From Streptomyces umbrinus (GTDB lineage Bacteria; Actinomycetota; Actinomycetes; Streptomycetales; Streptomycetaceae), in contig NZ_JAUSZI010000002.1 of the NCBI RefSeq assembly GCF_030817415.1, positions 1,116,001-1,180,000 of the forward strand: a DNA stretch of 64,000 nt, in the 5' to 3' direction. The first letter of the stretch is position 1. The number at the start of each line of letters is the position of its first letter. The position numbers and the translations under genes were made by a program. The notes below the pieces were generated by a model that did no database searches, had not been told where the DNA came from, and saw only the letters and a program-made list of their open reading frames with translations. This document shows positions 34,116 to 41,872 of this stretch, piece by piece.

Positions 34116-35297
34116 TCACCCCATGCGCAGCAGCGAGCACACCGCCGATTCCTCCATCGTGCGGAGCTTCCGCAGCAGGTCCGGGGTCGTGGTCTGGTTC
34201 ACCTGAGTGGTGAGCGAGACGGTGAGGGAGCGTCGGCCGTCCGGTGTCGCGGCGATCAGCTGGGTGTAGCCGGGGGTGTTGCCGGTGTGCCCCAGCACCA
34301 CTCCGCACCGGGTGGTGTAGCGGAAGATGCCGAGCCCCGCCTTGTTGCGGCCGGGCCCGGCCGGCTCGGAGGCGCCGTCCACCCAGCGGCGCTGTTCGTG
34401 CAGCGCGGCCGGGGAGGTCAGTGCGCCGCTCGCGTAGCCGCGGATGAAGCGGTTCATGTCCCGCGGTGTGGCGATGATCCCGCCCGAGGCCCACACTCCG
34501 GAGGCGCCGATCAACTCGCTGACGTCCAGCGGCGGGACCTCGCTGACGTCATAGCCGTGCATGAAGGGCCGCACCATCTCGTAACCCTGCGGGAGGCTGG
34601 TTTCGTGCAGGCCCAGGGGCCGGTAGACGATCTTGCGGAGCAGTGTCTCGTAGGGTTCGCCGGTCACCGCTTCGGCCATGAGGGCGACGGCGATGTTGTC
34701 CGAGTTCGAGTAGTGGTACTGGGAGCCCGGTCGGAACAGCAGGCGCTTGCCACGGACGAAGTCGAGCAGGCGTCGTGAGTCGAAGTGCCGTCGGGGGTCG
34801 GCCGCGAGCAGGCGCAGGAACTCCGGATCCCGGCTGTAGTCCGGCAGACCGCTGGTGTGCTGCAGCAACTGCCGCAGCGTCACCTTGGCCCAGGCCCGGG
34901 GCAGGCGTGGCAGTCGCGCCTTGATGGTGTCGTCCAGGTCCAGCGCGCCCTGCTGGACGAGATGCAGGGCCACCGCGCCGCTGTATGCCTTGCTCGCGCT
35001 GGCGGTCCGGGTGTGGTCGCCGGGTCCGATCGGGCGGCCGGTCGTCAGGTCTGCGACTCCGGCGCGCAGCACGCGACGCTTGTCGCCGTTCTGCAGGAGG
35101 ACCACCACGCCCGGCGGGCCGCCCGGAGCGGCGACCAGCCTGTCGAGTTGTCGCTGCAGCTGGTCCGGGTGGTCGCGGGAACCGTCCCCTGGAGTGGCGG
35201 CGGCAGGGTGGAGCGTTCCGCTGCCGATCGAGACGGCGGCCAGCACGGTGACCAGGCACTGGCGCAGACGAGGGTTGCACTGAAGCGGCATCATCAT
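34116..35297 (-). CDS. Secreted serine hydrolase, beta-lactamase/D-Ala-D-Ala carboxypeptidase fold
   Basis: This is a 393-residue exported protein. The signal peptide (LRQCLVTVLAAVSIGSGTLHPAAA) is followed by the class C/DD-peptidase fold with the three active-site elements: SxxK as SASK at about residue 100, YSN in YHYSNSDN, and HTG in GHTGNTPG, which replaces KTG. It resembles the Streptomyces R61 DD-peptidase family, which trims or cross-links peptidoglycan stems or hydrolyses esters. Three ATG codons in tandem (35297, 35294, 35291) precede the signal peptide; the frame continues to 35558 through a minisatellite, but nothing there resembles a start of an exported protein. The true substrate is unknown. 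Confidence 0.88.
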   Translation of the reverse strand: MMMPLQCNPRLRQCLVTVLAAVSIGSGTLHPAAATPGDGSRDHPDQLQRQLDRLVAAPGGPPGVVVLLQNGDKRRVLRAGVADLTTGRPIGPGDHTRTASASKAYSGAVALHLVQQGALDLDDTIKARLPRLPRAWAKVTLRQLLQHTSGLPDYSRDPEFLRLLAADPRRHFDSRRLLDFVRGKRLLFRPGSQYHYSNSDNIAVALMAEAVTGEPYETLLRKIVYRPLGLHETSLPQGYEMVRPFMHGYDVSEVPPLDVSELIGASGVWASGGIIATPRDMNRFIRGYASGALTSPAALHEQRRWVDGASEPAGPGRNKAGLGIFRYTTRCGVVLGHTGNTPGYTQLIAATPDGRRSLTVSLTTQVNQTTTPDLLRKLRTMEESAVCSLLRMG

Positions 35298-35627
35298 TCC
35301 CGGGCAGACGGGGCAGGACACGCCCAGCATCGGCTCGCCCGCGACCCACCGCTCGCGCACCTGCTCCAAACAGCCGATCACGGCCCCGGGCAGTACTGCG
35401 CGGCGAGAACCTCGGCCGGAGTGGCGGGGAGACGACCGGGCTCGGCGGACGACCAGCGAGTACGAGCACGCCGTACGGCCTGTCGCTGGACCACCCGTCG
35501 CCGGACGGCCTGTCGCCGGACTACCTGTCGACGAACGACCCGTCCCTTCCCCGTCCATGCACCGGCCTCCGACACCGGTGTCTGTCGCCCCCCAAGCCCA
35601 AGTCGCTCGCCGGAAAGACCGAGTTGC
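35298..35627. other. 330-bp intergenic region with a 15-bp minisatellite
   Basis: The region separates the hydrolase start from the stop of the winged-helix regulator. From 35475 to 35546 almost five 15-bp units related to ACGGCCTGTCGCCGG stand head to tail. In the hydrolase frame they would read as P-A-T-G-x repeats, but no supported start lies above them. I see no other feature. Confidence 0.7.
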
Positions 35628-36677
35628 TCATCTGGTCGACGGGGCCAGCGCTCCCGCCGCCCCGTCCGCGTCGCCCTGCCCTGCCTCGTAGCCCAGCCGT
35701 GCCGCTCGGCCGTCCAGGAGTTCCGTGCCCAGGGGCGTGAGGGTGTGGCGCATGGTGTTGCGTACGCGCAGGCTGTGAATCAGGCCCGCGTCACGCAGTA
35801 CCGTCGCGTGTTCGCTGACGGACGCGGGCGAGATGGCCAGGCGGCGGGCGATCTCGTTGCCGGTCGGGTTCTCCACCTCCGCGATCGTGGCGAGGGTCGC
35901 CGCCCGGGTGCGGCCGAGGAGCCGGTCGAGTGCGCTCGCTCTCCCCACGGCACCGCCGGGCCGCAACGCGTCGATGCCGCGGTTCACGGGATACACCAGC
36001 ACCGGGGAAAGGCAGCCGTCGCGCAGGGCGATGGGCCTCCCCCGGCAGAAGTACGAGGGAACGAGCCGCAGCCCGCGCCCCTGGAGGTGCACGTCCCGGT
36101 CCTCGGGATAGGACACCTGCAGGACCGGCGCACGCCATTGCACCGTGGGGTGCAGCCCGCTCAGCAGCCGGTCGGTCCCGCCGGCCAGGAACGCCTTGGC
36201 ACGCTGGGCCCGTTCGGCGTCCACCGAGGCGCCGATCTGTGTCCAGTACGGCTGCAGCGCCTGCCGGTGATACGTGCGCAGGGCCGTGCCCAGACCACGT
36301 CTGGCCGCGGGCAGGCCCGCGGCGAGCGCGGCCGCCCACGAGGGCAGTCTGCGCTGCTGCCCGAGAGTCCCCACATCCGTCCGCAGGCGAACGTGCGAGG
36401 TGGACAGGATCGTGTCGACGGCCGCTTCGGGGTCGGTGGTCCCCTCGGCCGGTGTCAGGAAGTCGGGCGAGTACCCGCGCGGTGGAACGAGATGAAGCAG
36501 CGGCCGGGCGGCCGTGTCCATCGACGTCCTCACGTGCGTGCGCCATCGGCGCAGCGCGACATCGGTGTCCGGACCGCCGAGCACATGAAGGCTGAGCAGG
36601 GCTTCCCAAGCGGGATCCGGCCCGGTCGCCAGGCGAATCCGGCCGAGGTCCTCCGCGCTGAAATGGATACGCAGCAT
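35628..36677 (-). CDS. ArsR-like winged-helix regulator with large N-terminal domain
   Basis: This 349-residue protein has a C-terminal winged helix-turn-helix (about 255-330; RAATLATIAEVENPTGNEIARRLAISPASVSEHATVLRDAGLI) preceded by a helical domain of 250 residues that starts MLRIHFSAEDLGRIRLATGPDPAWEALLSLHVL. This arrangement is common in Streptomyces, but its ligand is unknown. Such regulators often stand beside a small secreted protein gene, as here: the I36-like gene is divergent, with 222 bp between starts, including a 15-bp inverted repeat. GGGGGGAAG precedes the ATG. Regulation of the secreted protein is an inference from position. Confidence 0.83.
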   Translation of the reverse strand: MLRIHFSAEDLGRIRLATGPDPAWEALLSLHVLGGPDTDVALRRWRTHVRTSMDTAARPLLHLVPPRGYSPDFLTPAEGTTDPEAAVDTILSTSHVRLRTDVGTLGQQRRLPSWAAALAAGLPAARRGLGTALRTYHRQALQPYWTQIGASVDAERAQRAKAFLAGGTDRLLSGLHPTVQWRAPVLQVSYPEDRDVHLQGRGLRLVPSYFCRGRPIALRDGCLSPVLVYPVNRGIDALRPGGAVGRASALDRLLGRTRAATLATIAEVENPTGNEIARRLAISPASVSEHATVLRDAGLIHSLRVRNTMRHTLTPLGTELLDGRAARLGYEAGQGDADGAAGALAPSTR

Positions 36678-36842
36678 CAGCTTCCCCCCGAAAGGCTGCT
36701 ACCCCAGGCGCCCCACTCTCGCGGATGAGCGCAGGACGCGATAGCTCCGATTTCGCCAGCCCTGGTCTTTCGGCGAGGGCCGAAACTGTTCCTGTGCGCT
36801 CCGGGAACCGGCCTAGTTTCAGGGCCAGTCACCACGGGGGAA

Positions 36843-36876
36843 CGGCGACGGAAACCGCCGACGGTTTCCGTCGCCG
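36843..36876 (+). promoter_or_regulatory. Perfect 15-bp inverted repeat upstream of the I36-like gene
   Basis: CGGCGACGGAAACCG and its exact complement enclose the four-base loop CCGA. It stands 13 bp before GGAGG of the secreted-protein gene. It could be a 5'-end hairpin that stabilises the mRNA, a regulated terminator, or the operator of the divergent winged-helix protein. Confidence 0.75.
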
Positions 36877-36899
36877 CCCGTAGGCAAACGGAGGACTTC

Positions 36900-37346
36900 G
36901 TGACAACTGCACGTCGAATGGTCGGTTCCCTCGCGGTCGCGGCAGCTCTCGTCGCCGGGACCACCGCCCTGGCCACCGCTCCGGCGTCCGCCCAGGCCGA
37001 CGCGTCCGCGCCCGCCCAGACCCAGCGCGCCGACTGGGACGGCAACATCTACCTCTACTACAGCGCGTCCAGCAACAGCTCGTGGAGCAAGTACGGCGGC
37101 TGGGTCAGCGACTTCGCCGGGCACACCTTCGCCGCAGGGGGTGAAGGCAGCGGCCAGCGCGTGAAGAACAACGTGAACCGCGCCTGGAACAACGACGCGA
37201 ACTATGCCGCGCGGATCTACTACAACGAGAACTACAACGCGAGCGGCAGCGCTCCCTACGACGACTTCTACCCGGGCAACTCCCGGCAGCTCAACAGCGG
37301 TGTACGGAACAACAACGCCTCGATGAGCTGGTGGTACGTCGGCTGA
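36900..37346 (+). CDS. Secreted peptidase-inhibitor I36-like protein
   Basis: This is a 148-residue exported protein. The signal peptide ends after APASAQA. The mature part is rich in Tyr, Trp, Asn and Ser (GNIYLYYSASSNSSWSKYGGWVSDFAGHTF and NNDANYAARIYYNENYNASGSAPYDDFYPG), a beta-crystallin-like pattern found in the I36 inhibitor family (SMPI). Several family members inhibit metalloproteases; others may have structural roles. GGAGG precedes the GTG at 36900. A strong hairpin sits upstream and a terminator downstream, so the gene is a single transcription unit and probably well expressed. Confidence 0.78.
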   Translation: MTTARRMVGSLAVAAALVAGTTALATAPASAQADASAPAQTQRADWDGNIYLYYSASSNSSWSKYGGWVSDFAGHTFAAGGEGSGQRVKNNVNRAWNNDANYAARIYYNENYNASGSAPYDDFYPGNSRQLNSGVRNNNASMSWWYVG

Positions 37347-37356
37347 CATCGGGCTC

Positions 37357-37385
37357 GGGCCCGTCCGAGAGCTTCGGACGGGCCC
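37357..37385 (+). terminator. Terminator of the I36-like gene
   Basis: GGGCCCGTCCGA pairs perfectly over 12 bp with TCGGACGGGCCC around the loop GAGCT, 10 bp after the stop codon. Confidence 0.88.
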
Positions 37386-37430
37386 TTCGTACGGGCTCTT
37401 TGTACGGCCGCACACAAGAGGGGGCATGAC

Positions 37431-38381
37431 ATGCGGGCGCGAACCGGGCAGCGCACACTGCGGATCGGGGCCGCGGTCGCCCTCTCCGCCGCCCTCGCGG
37501 GCTGTGCGGAGGGACAGGCTGCCGAGCCGAGGGCGACGGCCTCCGGTCCGCCTCCCGTGACCGGTGTGCCGACGATGCTCGGCGTCGGATCGCTGGTCCT
37601 GCCCATCGAGCCCTACCTGTTCACCGACCGGCAGGTCGCCCGGCTGTTCCGGGCGCGGGCCGTGCTCACCTCGTCCTGCATGAAGCGTTTCGGCCGCACC
37701 TGGCCCGTCCCCACCGAGACCGCGCCCGACACCGGCACGCTGAATCCGGCCAACACGGCCCACCGGTACGGGATCACGGATGCCCGGCTCGCCGCCCGGT
37801 ACGGATATCACCCGGCCCCCGGCACGGCACCGAGCGGCACCAAGGGGAAGAGCGCGGGGCCCAAGCCCGGGCCGGAAGAGATGCTCCTCCTGACGGGCCT
37901 CCGCGACGACGGCACCCCTGCGGACAGGGACGCACGCGGGCGCGCCATTCCGGCCGGCGGATGCCAGGGCGAGGCCACGGCGGCCCTGTCGGACGACCCG
38001 GAGAAGATCGGCAACCGCGAGCTCGTCGGCACGATCAACATCGGCAGCTACAGCGACTCGCAGAAGGATCCACGGGTGGTGGAGGTCTTCCGCGCATGGT
38101 CGCGCTGTATGAAGCGGCACGGCCACCAGTACGCCGATCCGACCCAGGCGCCGGGCAAGGACCCCGAGTTCACAGGTCCGAAGGCCACCCCGTCCGAGAT
38201 CGCCTTGGCCGGCACGGACGTACGGTGCAAACGTGAAACGAACGTCATCGGCGTCTGGTCCTCGGTCGACGCGGCGTACCAGCGGCGGGCGATGAGCGCG
38301 AAGCCCCGGGAACTCGCCGCGATCAAGCGGGACATCCGCAAGCAGGTGACCAACGCGGACCGGGTGCTGCGGACCGGCTGA
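37431..38381 (+). CDS. Hypothetical lipoprotein
   Basis: This is a 316-residue exported lipoprotein with the lipobox LAGC at about residue 25. The mature part contains two related segments, each with a Ser/Arg-Cys-Met-Lys motif (LTSSCMKRFGRTWPVP and WSRCMKRHGHQYADP). Such segments are common in Streptomyces lipoproteins of unknown role, and a further conserved Cys pair (GGCQGEA, VRCKRE) may form disulfides. A loop rich in Gly, Lys and Pro (GTAPSGTKGKSAGPKPGPEE) lies in the middle. GGGGG precedes the ATG. It follows the I36-like gene but is separated from it by a strong terminator. The function is unknown. Confidence 0.78.
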   Translation: MRARTGQRTLRIGAAVALSAALAGCAEGQAAEPRATASGPPPVTGVPTMLGVGSLVLPIEPYLFTDRQVARLFRARAVLTSSCMKRFGRTWPVPTETAPDTGTLNPANTAHRYGITDARLAARYGYHPAPGTAPSGTKGKSAGPKPGPEEMLLLTGLRDDGTPADRDARGRAIPAGGCQGEATAALSDDPEKIGNRELVGTINIGSYSDSQKDPRVVEVFRAWSRCMKRHGHQYADPTQAPGKDPEFTGPKATPSEIALAGTDVRCKRETNVIGVWSSVDAAYQRRAMSAKPRELAAIKRDIRKQVTNADRVLRTG

Positions 38382-38398
38382 CGGCACGCGACCGGTCC

Positions 38399-39142
38399 TC
38401 ATCCGGTCGCGGAGGCTCCCGTGATGCCCGCGTCGAAGGGAACGGACGTGTGCTGGTGGACGATCTGCCAGCGGTCGCCCGCCGCGCGGTAGCCGGTGGT
38501 CACCCGCGCCGTGGTGTCCAGCGACCCACCGCCGACCAGCGTGGCACGCATCCGTACGAGCGCGTGACTGAACGCGATGCTCTCGTCGACCCGTACGCGG
38601 AATTCGAGCACCTCGCGCTCCACCGGCCCGGCCAGCGTGGAGAACCACATCTCCTCGGCCTTGCGGAGGGCTTCGATCCCGCGCTGCTCCAGACCGCTCA
38701 CGGGGTGGAACACCTCGACGTCCGGCGCGTAGCAGGCCATCGCCCGGTCGAAGTCCCGCTCGCGGCCGGCCGCGGTCAGTTCCGCGTCCAGGCGGCGGAT
38801 CTCCCCCTCGGCGTCCTCGTCCTCCCAGAACGCGCGCACCTCCATGGCCCCGATGGTCGCCACGGGGTGCTTCGCCGCCACCTCGACGGCCTCCTCCAGG
38901 CTGTCGCACTCAAGGATGTCGTACCCGGCGACGTACTCCTTCGTCTCCGCGAACGGCCCGTCGCTGCACAGCACTTCGCCGTTCCGCACTCGCACGGTGA
39001 CCGCTTCGGCGGGCAGGCGCAGACGGTGGCCGTGCAGCCGTACGCCGCGCTGGACGCCCTGCTCCTCGACCCAGGGTTCGACGGGGGCCATGCCGGAGGC
39101 GTCGGCGGTGTCGTCTCCGCAGACCAGCAGCATGTACTTCAT
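38399..39142 (-). CDS. YCII-domain and SnoaL-like domain fusion protein
   Basis: This is a 247-residue two-domain protein. Residues 1-115 are a YCII/DGPF-type ferredoxin-like domain (MKYMLLVCGDD ... EVLCSDGPFAETKEYVAGYDILECDSLEEAVEVAAKHP and VEVRAFWED); the DGPF motif is intact. Residues 118-245 are a SnoaL/NTF2-like cone fold (ELTAAGRERDFDRAMACYAPDVEVFHPVSGLEQRGIEAL ... ARVTTGYRAAGDRWQIVHQHTSVPF). YCII domains often occur beside ECF sigma factors, but no such gene is near. GGAGG stands just before the ATG at 39142. It is convergent with the lipoprotein gene, only 17 bp away. Confidence 0.85.
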   Translation of the reverse strand: MKYMLLVCGDDTADASGMAPVEPWVEEQGVQRGVRLHGHRLRLPAEAVTVRVRNGEVLCSDGPFAETKEYVAGYDILECDSLEEAVEVAAKHPVATIGAMEVRAFWEDEDAEGEIRRLDAELTAAGRERDFDRAMACYAPDVEVFHPVSGLEQRGIEALRKAEEMWFSTLAGPVEREVLEFRVRVDESIAFSHALVRMRATLVGGGSLDTTARVTTGYRAAGDRWQIVHQHTSVPFDAGITGASATG

Positions 39143-39246
39143 GTTTCCTCCAGTGATTGACGAGGCCCCTGTGGGCCCCTGCACCCCATCGACGAACGGC
39201 GCCGTGCCGAATCGACACCTCGCCAGGATCTCTTGTCCAAAGGAGG

Positions 39247-39720
39247 TCAGGCTCCCTCGGCGGGTTCAGCGGTCCAGGTGATGTGAGGGGGTTCGACGCG
39301 GGCGCACAGGGGGCCGCCCTGTTCGTCGGTCAGGCCGAGGCGGGCCACCAGCAGGCCGTCGCGGGCGGCCGCGGCGAGTACCTCTTCGGGGACGACGTCG
39401 AGCATCAGCTTGGCGCGGCGGAACATGCTGAAGACGCCGGACTCGTCGACCGTGCCCCAGGACAGGTAGATGAACCGGCGGCCCAGCCGGTCCTGCACGT
39501 AGGGGCCTTTGACCTCGGTGCCGGTCGGTGAGGTGACCGCGGTGCACTCCAGGGTCCAGGTCGCGGACCTGGCGTCGCCCGGGTGCGGTTCGAGGAGTTC
39601 GGCCGGACGGTCACGGCGTTGGACGGCGACATGGATGTTGTCGTACGCCAGGACCTTGCCGTCGGCGGGGGCGGAGGCGGTACGGCCGGGCAGGTCGACG
39701 GCGTCGATTCGGATGCGCAT
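39247..39720 (-). CDS. DUF5990-family protein
   Basis: This is a 157-residue soluble protein, mainly beta-strands. It begins MRIRIDAVDLPGRTAS and continues with DGKVLAYDNIHVAVQRRDRPAELLEPHPGDARSATWTLECT, KGPYVQDRLGRRFIYLSWGTV and FSMFRRAKLMLDVVPEEVL. This matches the DUF5990 pattern, whose function is unknown; the GRRFIYLSWG segment is the most conserved. I chose the ATG at 39720 because the family starts there; an ATG four codons upstream is equally possible, and neither has a clear ribosome site. The frame open to 40365 runs antisense to another gene and across a repeat, so it is not coding there. Confidence 0.72.
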   Translation of the reverse strand: MRIRIDAVDLPGRTASAPADGKVLAYDNIHVAVQRRDRPAELLEPHPGDARSATWTLECTAVTSPTGTEVKGPYVQDRLGRRFIYLSWGTVDESGVFSMFRRAKLMLDVVPEEVLAAAARDGLLVARLGLTDEQGGPLCARVEPPHITWTAEPAEGA

Positions 39721-39754
39721 ACCTGCCATCATCGCGTTGCCGTCCAGGGCCGGA

Positions 39755-39840
39755 TCAGCCCCTCCGTCGTTTGAGGAGTGGGGGTTCGGGGGCCGGCCCC
39801 CGAAAAGGGATGGGAACGGGTAGGGGCGGAGGGGGCGAAA
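39755..39840. repeat. Dispersed Streptomyces intergenic repeat (REP-like)
   Basis: The block runs from TCAGCCCCTCCG through GTTTGAGGAGTG and a perfect 20-bp palindrome (arm TTCGGGGGCC, 39785-39804) to GGGTAGGGGCGG and GGGGGCGAAA. I recognise the order of these blocks from many Streptomyces genomes, where close copies lie between genes. Only this copy is present in the window. Confidence 0.75.
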
Positions 39841-39937
39841 GATGTGCGTTGAAAACCGCCGGCTGGTGGCGCACTCTTGGCGAACTGCCTCGACCGGCAG
39901 GCACAGAAGCTGGGCAGGCACAGAACGGGGAGGCGGA

Positions 39938-40354
39938 ATGCGGCAGCCGGAGGACAGGCTCCTGGCGGAAGCCCTCGGCAGCATCAATCCCGGTGGGAAG
40001 TTCGCCTCCCGGTTCCTGAGGAACGACGTCGGCGAGTTCGACCGTGAGCTGCCGCTGGATTTCGACACCGCCCTCGAACGCGTCCGCACCCTGCTCTTCG
40101 GCATGTCCCACGGTGCGCATCCGGTGGTTCTCGAAGCGACGACGGACCGGGTGACCCTGCGGGTGCTCACCGGCGGCGGAGCCCTCGCCATGAACCCGGT
40201 GGTGATCACCGTGGACGTGACTCGTGGGAGCGGGTGGGCCACCCCGATCCATGTACGGGCCGTCGCGAAGGAAGGCCTGATCAAACAGCGGGCAGGCCGG
40301 AAGACGGCCGAGCGCGTCGTGGCGCTGCTGGACGGAACCGAACCGGGCGGCTGA
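39938..40354 (+). CDS. Hypothetical protein
   Basis: This is a 138-residue soluble alpha/beta protein with no family I can name. It opens MRQPEDRLLAEALGSINPGGKFASRFL, has a central segment ELPLDFDTALERVRTLLFGMSHGAHPVVLEATTDRVTLRVLTGGGALAMNPVVITVDV and a basic end GLIKQRAGRKTAERVVALLDG. The pattern of a helix, then two strands, could reflect a SRPBCC- or Bet v1-like element, but that is speculation. GGGGAGG precedes the ATG at 39938. The terminator at 40371-40402 follows. Confidence 0.62.
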   Translation: MRQPEDRLLAEALGSINPGGKFASRFLRNDVGEFDRELPLDFDTALERVRTLLFGMSHGAHPVVLEATTDRVTLRVLTGGGALAMNPVVITVDVTRGSGWATPIHVRAVAKEGLIKQRAGRKTAERVVALLDGTEPGG

Positions 40355-40370
40355 GCCGTACGCACCGGTG

Positions 40371-40402
40371 CGCGCCCGGGCCGCAGCGGCGGGCCGGGCG
40401 CG
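40371..40402. terminator. Bidirectional terminator between convergent genes
   Basis: A 14-bp stem (CGCGCCCGGGCCGC with one mismatch) closes the loop AGCG. It lies between the stop of the hypothetical gene and the stop of gabD. Confidence 0.78.
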
Positions 40403-40420
40403 AGGTGGGCGCGCGGCCGG

Positions 40421-41872
40421 TCACTTCACCGGCATCGCCAGGTACTGGTACTCCAGGAACTCGTCGATCCCGACCCGGCCGCCTTCCCTGCCCAGCCCCG
40501 ACTGCTTGATGCCGCCGAAGGGCGCTGCCGGGTTGGACACGAGCCCCGTGTTGAGGCCGACCATGCCGACCTCCAGGCGCTCGCTGACCCGCAGCGACCG
40601 GTCAAGGCCCGCGGTGAAGACGTAGCCGACGAGCCCCCACGGGGTGTCGTTCGCCACGCGGATCACCTCGTCCTCGTCGTCGAAGGTGAGGATCGCCGCC
40701 ACTGGCCCGAAGATCTCCGTGTCCATCAGCCGGCTGGCCGGGTCCACACCCGCCAGTACGGTCGGCGGGTAGAAGCGGCCGGGCCCGTCCGGAGTGGCGC
40801 CGCCGACCAGCACCCGGGCGCCTCGTCCGACGGCGTCGGCGACCAGTTCCTCGACCTTGGCGCGGCCCGCGTCGTCGATCAACGGGCCCACGTCCACGCC
40901 GTCGTGGGTGCCGGGGCCCACGACGAGCGCCCCCATGCGTTCGGCGAGCCGCACCGCGAACTCGTCCGCCACGGAGCTGTGCACGAAGAAGCGGTTGGCC
41001 GCCGTGCACGCCTCGCCCATGTTGCGCATCTTGGCGATCATCGCGCCGTCCACGGCGGCGTCGAGGTCGGCGTCGTCGAAGACGATGAACGGTGCGTTGC
41101 CGCCCAGCTCCATCGAGGCGCGTACGACGGTGTCCGCGCACTGGGCGAGCAGGATCCGCCCGACCTGCGTGGAGCCGGTGAAGGACAGCTTTCGGATGCG
41201 ACCGCCCCTCAGGAGCGGCTCGACGACCTTGTCGGCCCGTGAGGTGGTGACGACGTTCAGCACGCCGTCCGGCAGACCCGCCTCCCGGAGGATCCCGGCC
41301 AGCGCGAGGCTGGTCAGCGGGGTCTGCGGGGCGGGCTTGAACACCATCGTGCAGCCCGCCGCGATCGCGGGCCCGATCTTGCGGGTGCCCATGGCCAGCG
41401 GGAAGTTCCACGGGGTGATCAGCAGACAGGGACCGACGGGGCGGCGCGTCAGCAGCATGCGGTTGCGGCCGTCGGGCAGCACGCCGTAGCCGCCGCCGTC
41501 GATGCGGACCGCCTCCTCGGAGAACCAGCGGAAGAACTCGGCCGCGTACGCCACTTCACCGCGGGCCTCGGCCAGCGGCTTGCCCATCTCGGAGGTCATC
41601 AGCAGGGCGAGCTCGTCGGTGCGGGAGAGGATGATCTCGTAGGCGCGGCGAAGGATCTCGCTGCGTGCGCGGGGCGCCGTACGGGCCCAGTCCTCCTGCG
41701 CCGCGACGGCGGCCTCCTCGGCGAGCCGGGCGTCCTCGGGCCCGGCGTCGGCGACCTGGCAGAGGATCTCGCCAGTCGCCGGGTCGTCCACGGGCATCGT
41801 GGCGCCGGCTTCGGCGTCCAGCCACTTGCCGCCGATGAACAGCTGCTTGGGTACGTCGTTCAGGATGCTCAT
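40421..41872 (-). CDS. gabD: NAD(P)-dependent succinate-semialdehyde dehydrogenase
   Basis: This is a 483-residue aldehyde dehydrogenase. It has the cofactor-site segment LLITPWNFPLAMGTRKIGPAIAAGCTMVFKPAPQTPL, the general-base Glu in MELGGNAPF, the catalytic Cys in GEACTAANR, and the C-terminal PFGGIKQSGLGREGG. The sequence groups with GabD-type enzymes, which oxidise succinate semialdehyde to succinate, or glutarate semialdehyde in lysine catabolism. It is the last gene of a three-gene operon; its ATG overlaps the stop of the FAD/Fe-S dehydrogenase gene (ATGA). A transaminase of the GabT type opens the operon, which supports a GABA or 5-aminovalerate pathway. Confidence 0.9.
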   Translation of the reverse strand: MSILNDVPKQLFIGGKWLDAEAGATMPVDDPATGEILCQVADAGPEDARLAEEAAVAAQEDWARTAPRARSEILRRAYEIILSRTDELALLMTSEMGKPLAEARGEVAYAAEFFRWFSEEAVRIDGGGYGVLPDGRNRMLLTRRPVGPCLLITPWNFPLAMGTRKIGPAIAAGCTMVFKPAPQTPLTSLALAGILREAGLPDGVLNVVTTSRADKVVEPLLRGGRIRKLSFTGSTQVGRILLAQCADTVVRASMELGGNAPFIVFDDADLDAAVDGAMIAKMRNMGEACTAANRFFVHSSVADEFAVRLAERMGALVVGPGTHDGVDVGPLIDDAGRAKVEELVADAVGRGARVLVGGATPDGPGRFYPPTVLAGVDPASRLMDTEIFGPVAAILTFDDEDEVIRVANDTPWGLVGYVFTAGLDRSLRVSERLEVGMVGLNTGLVSNPAAPFGGIKQSGLGREGGRVGIDEFLEYQYLAMPVK

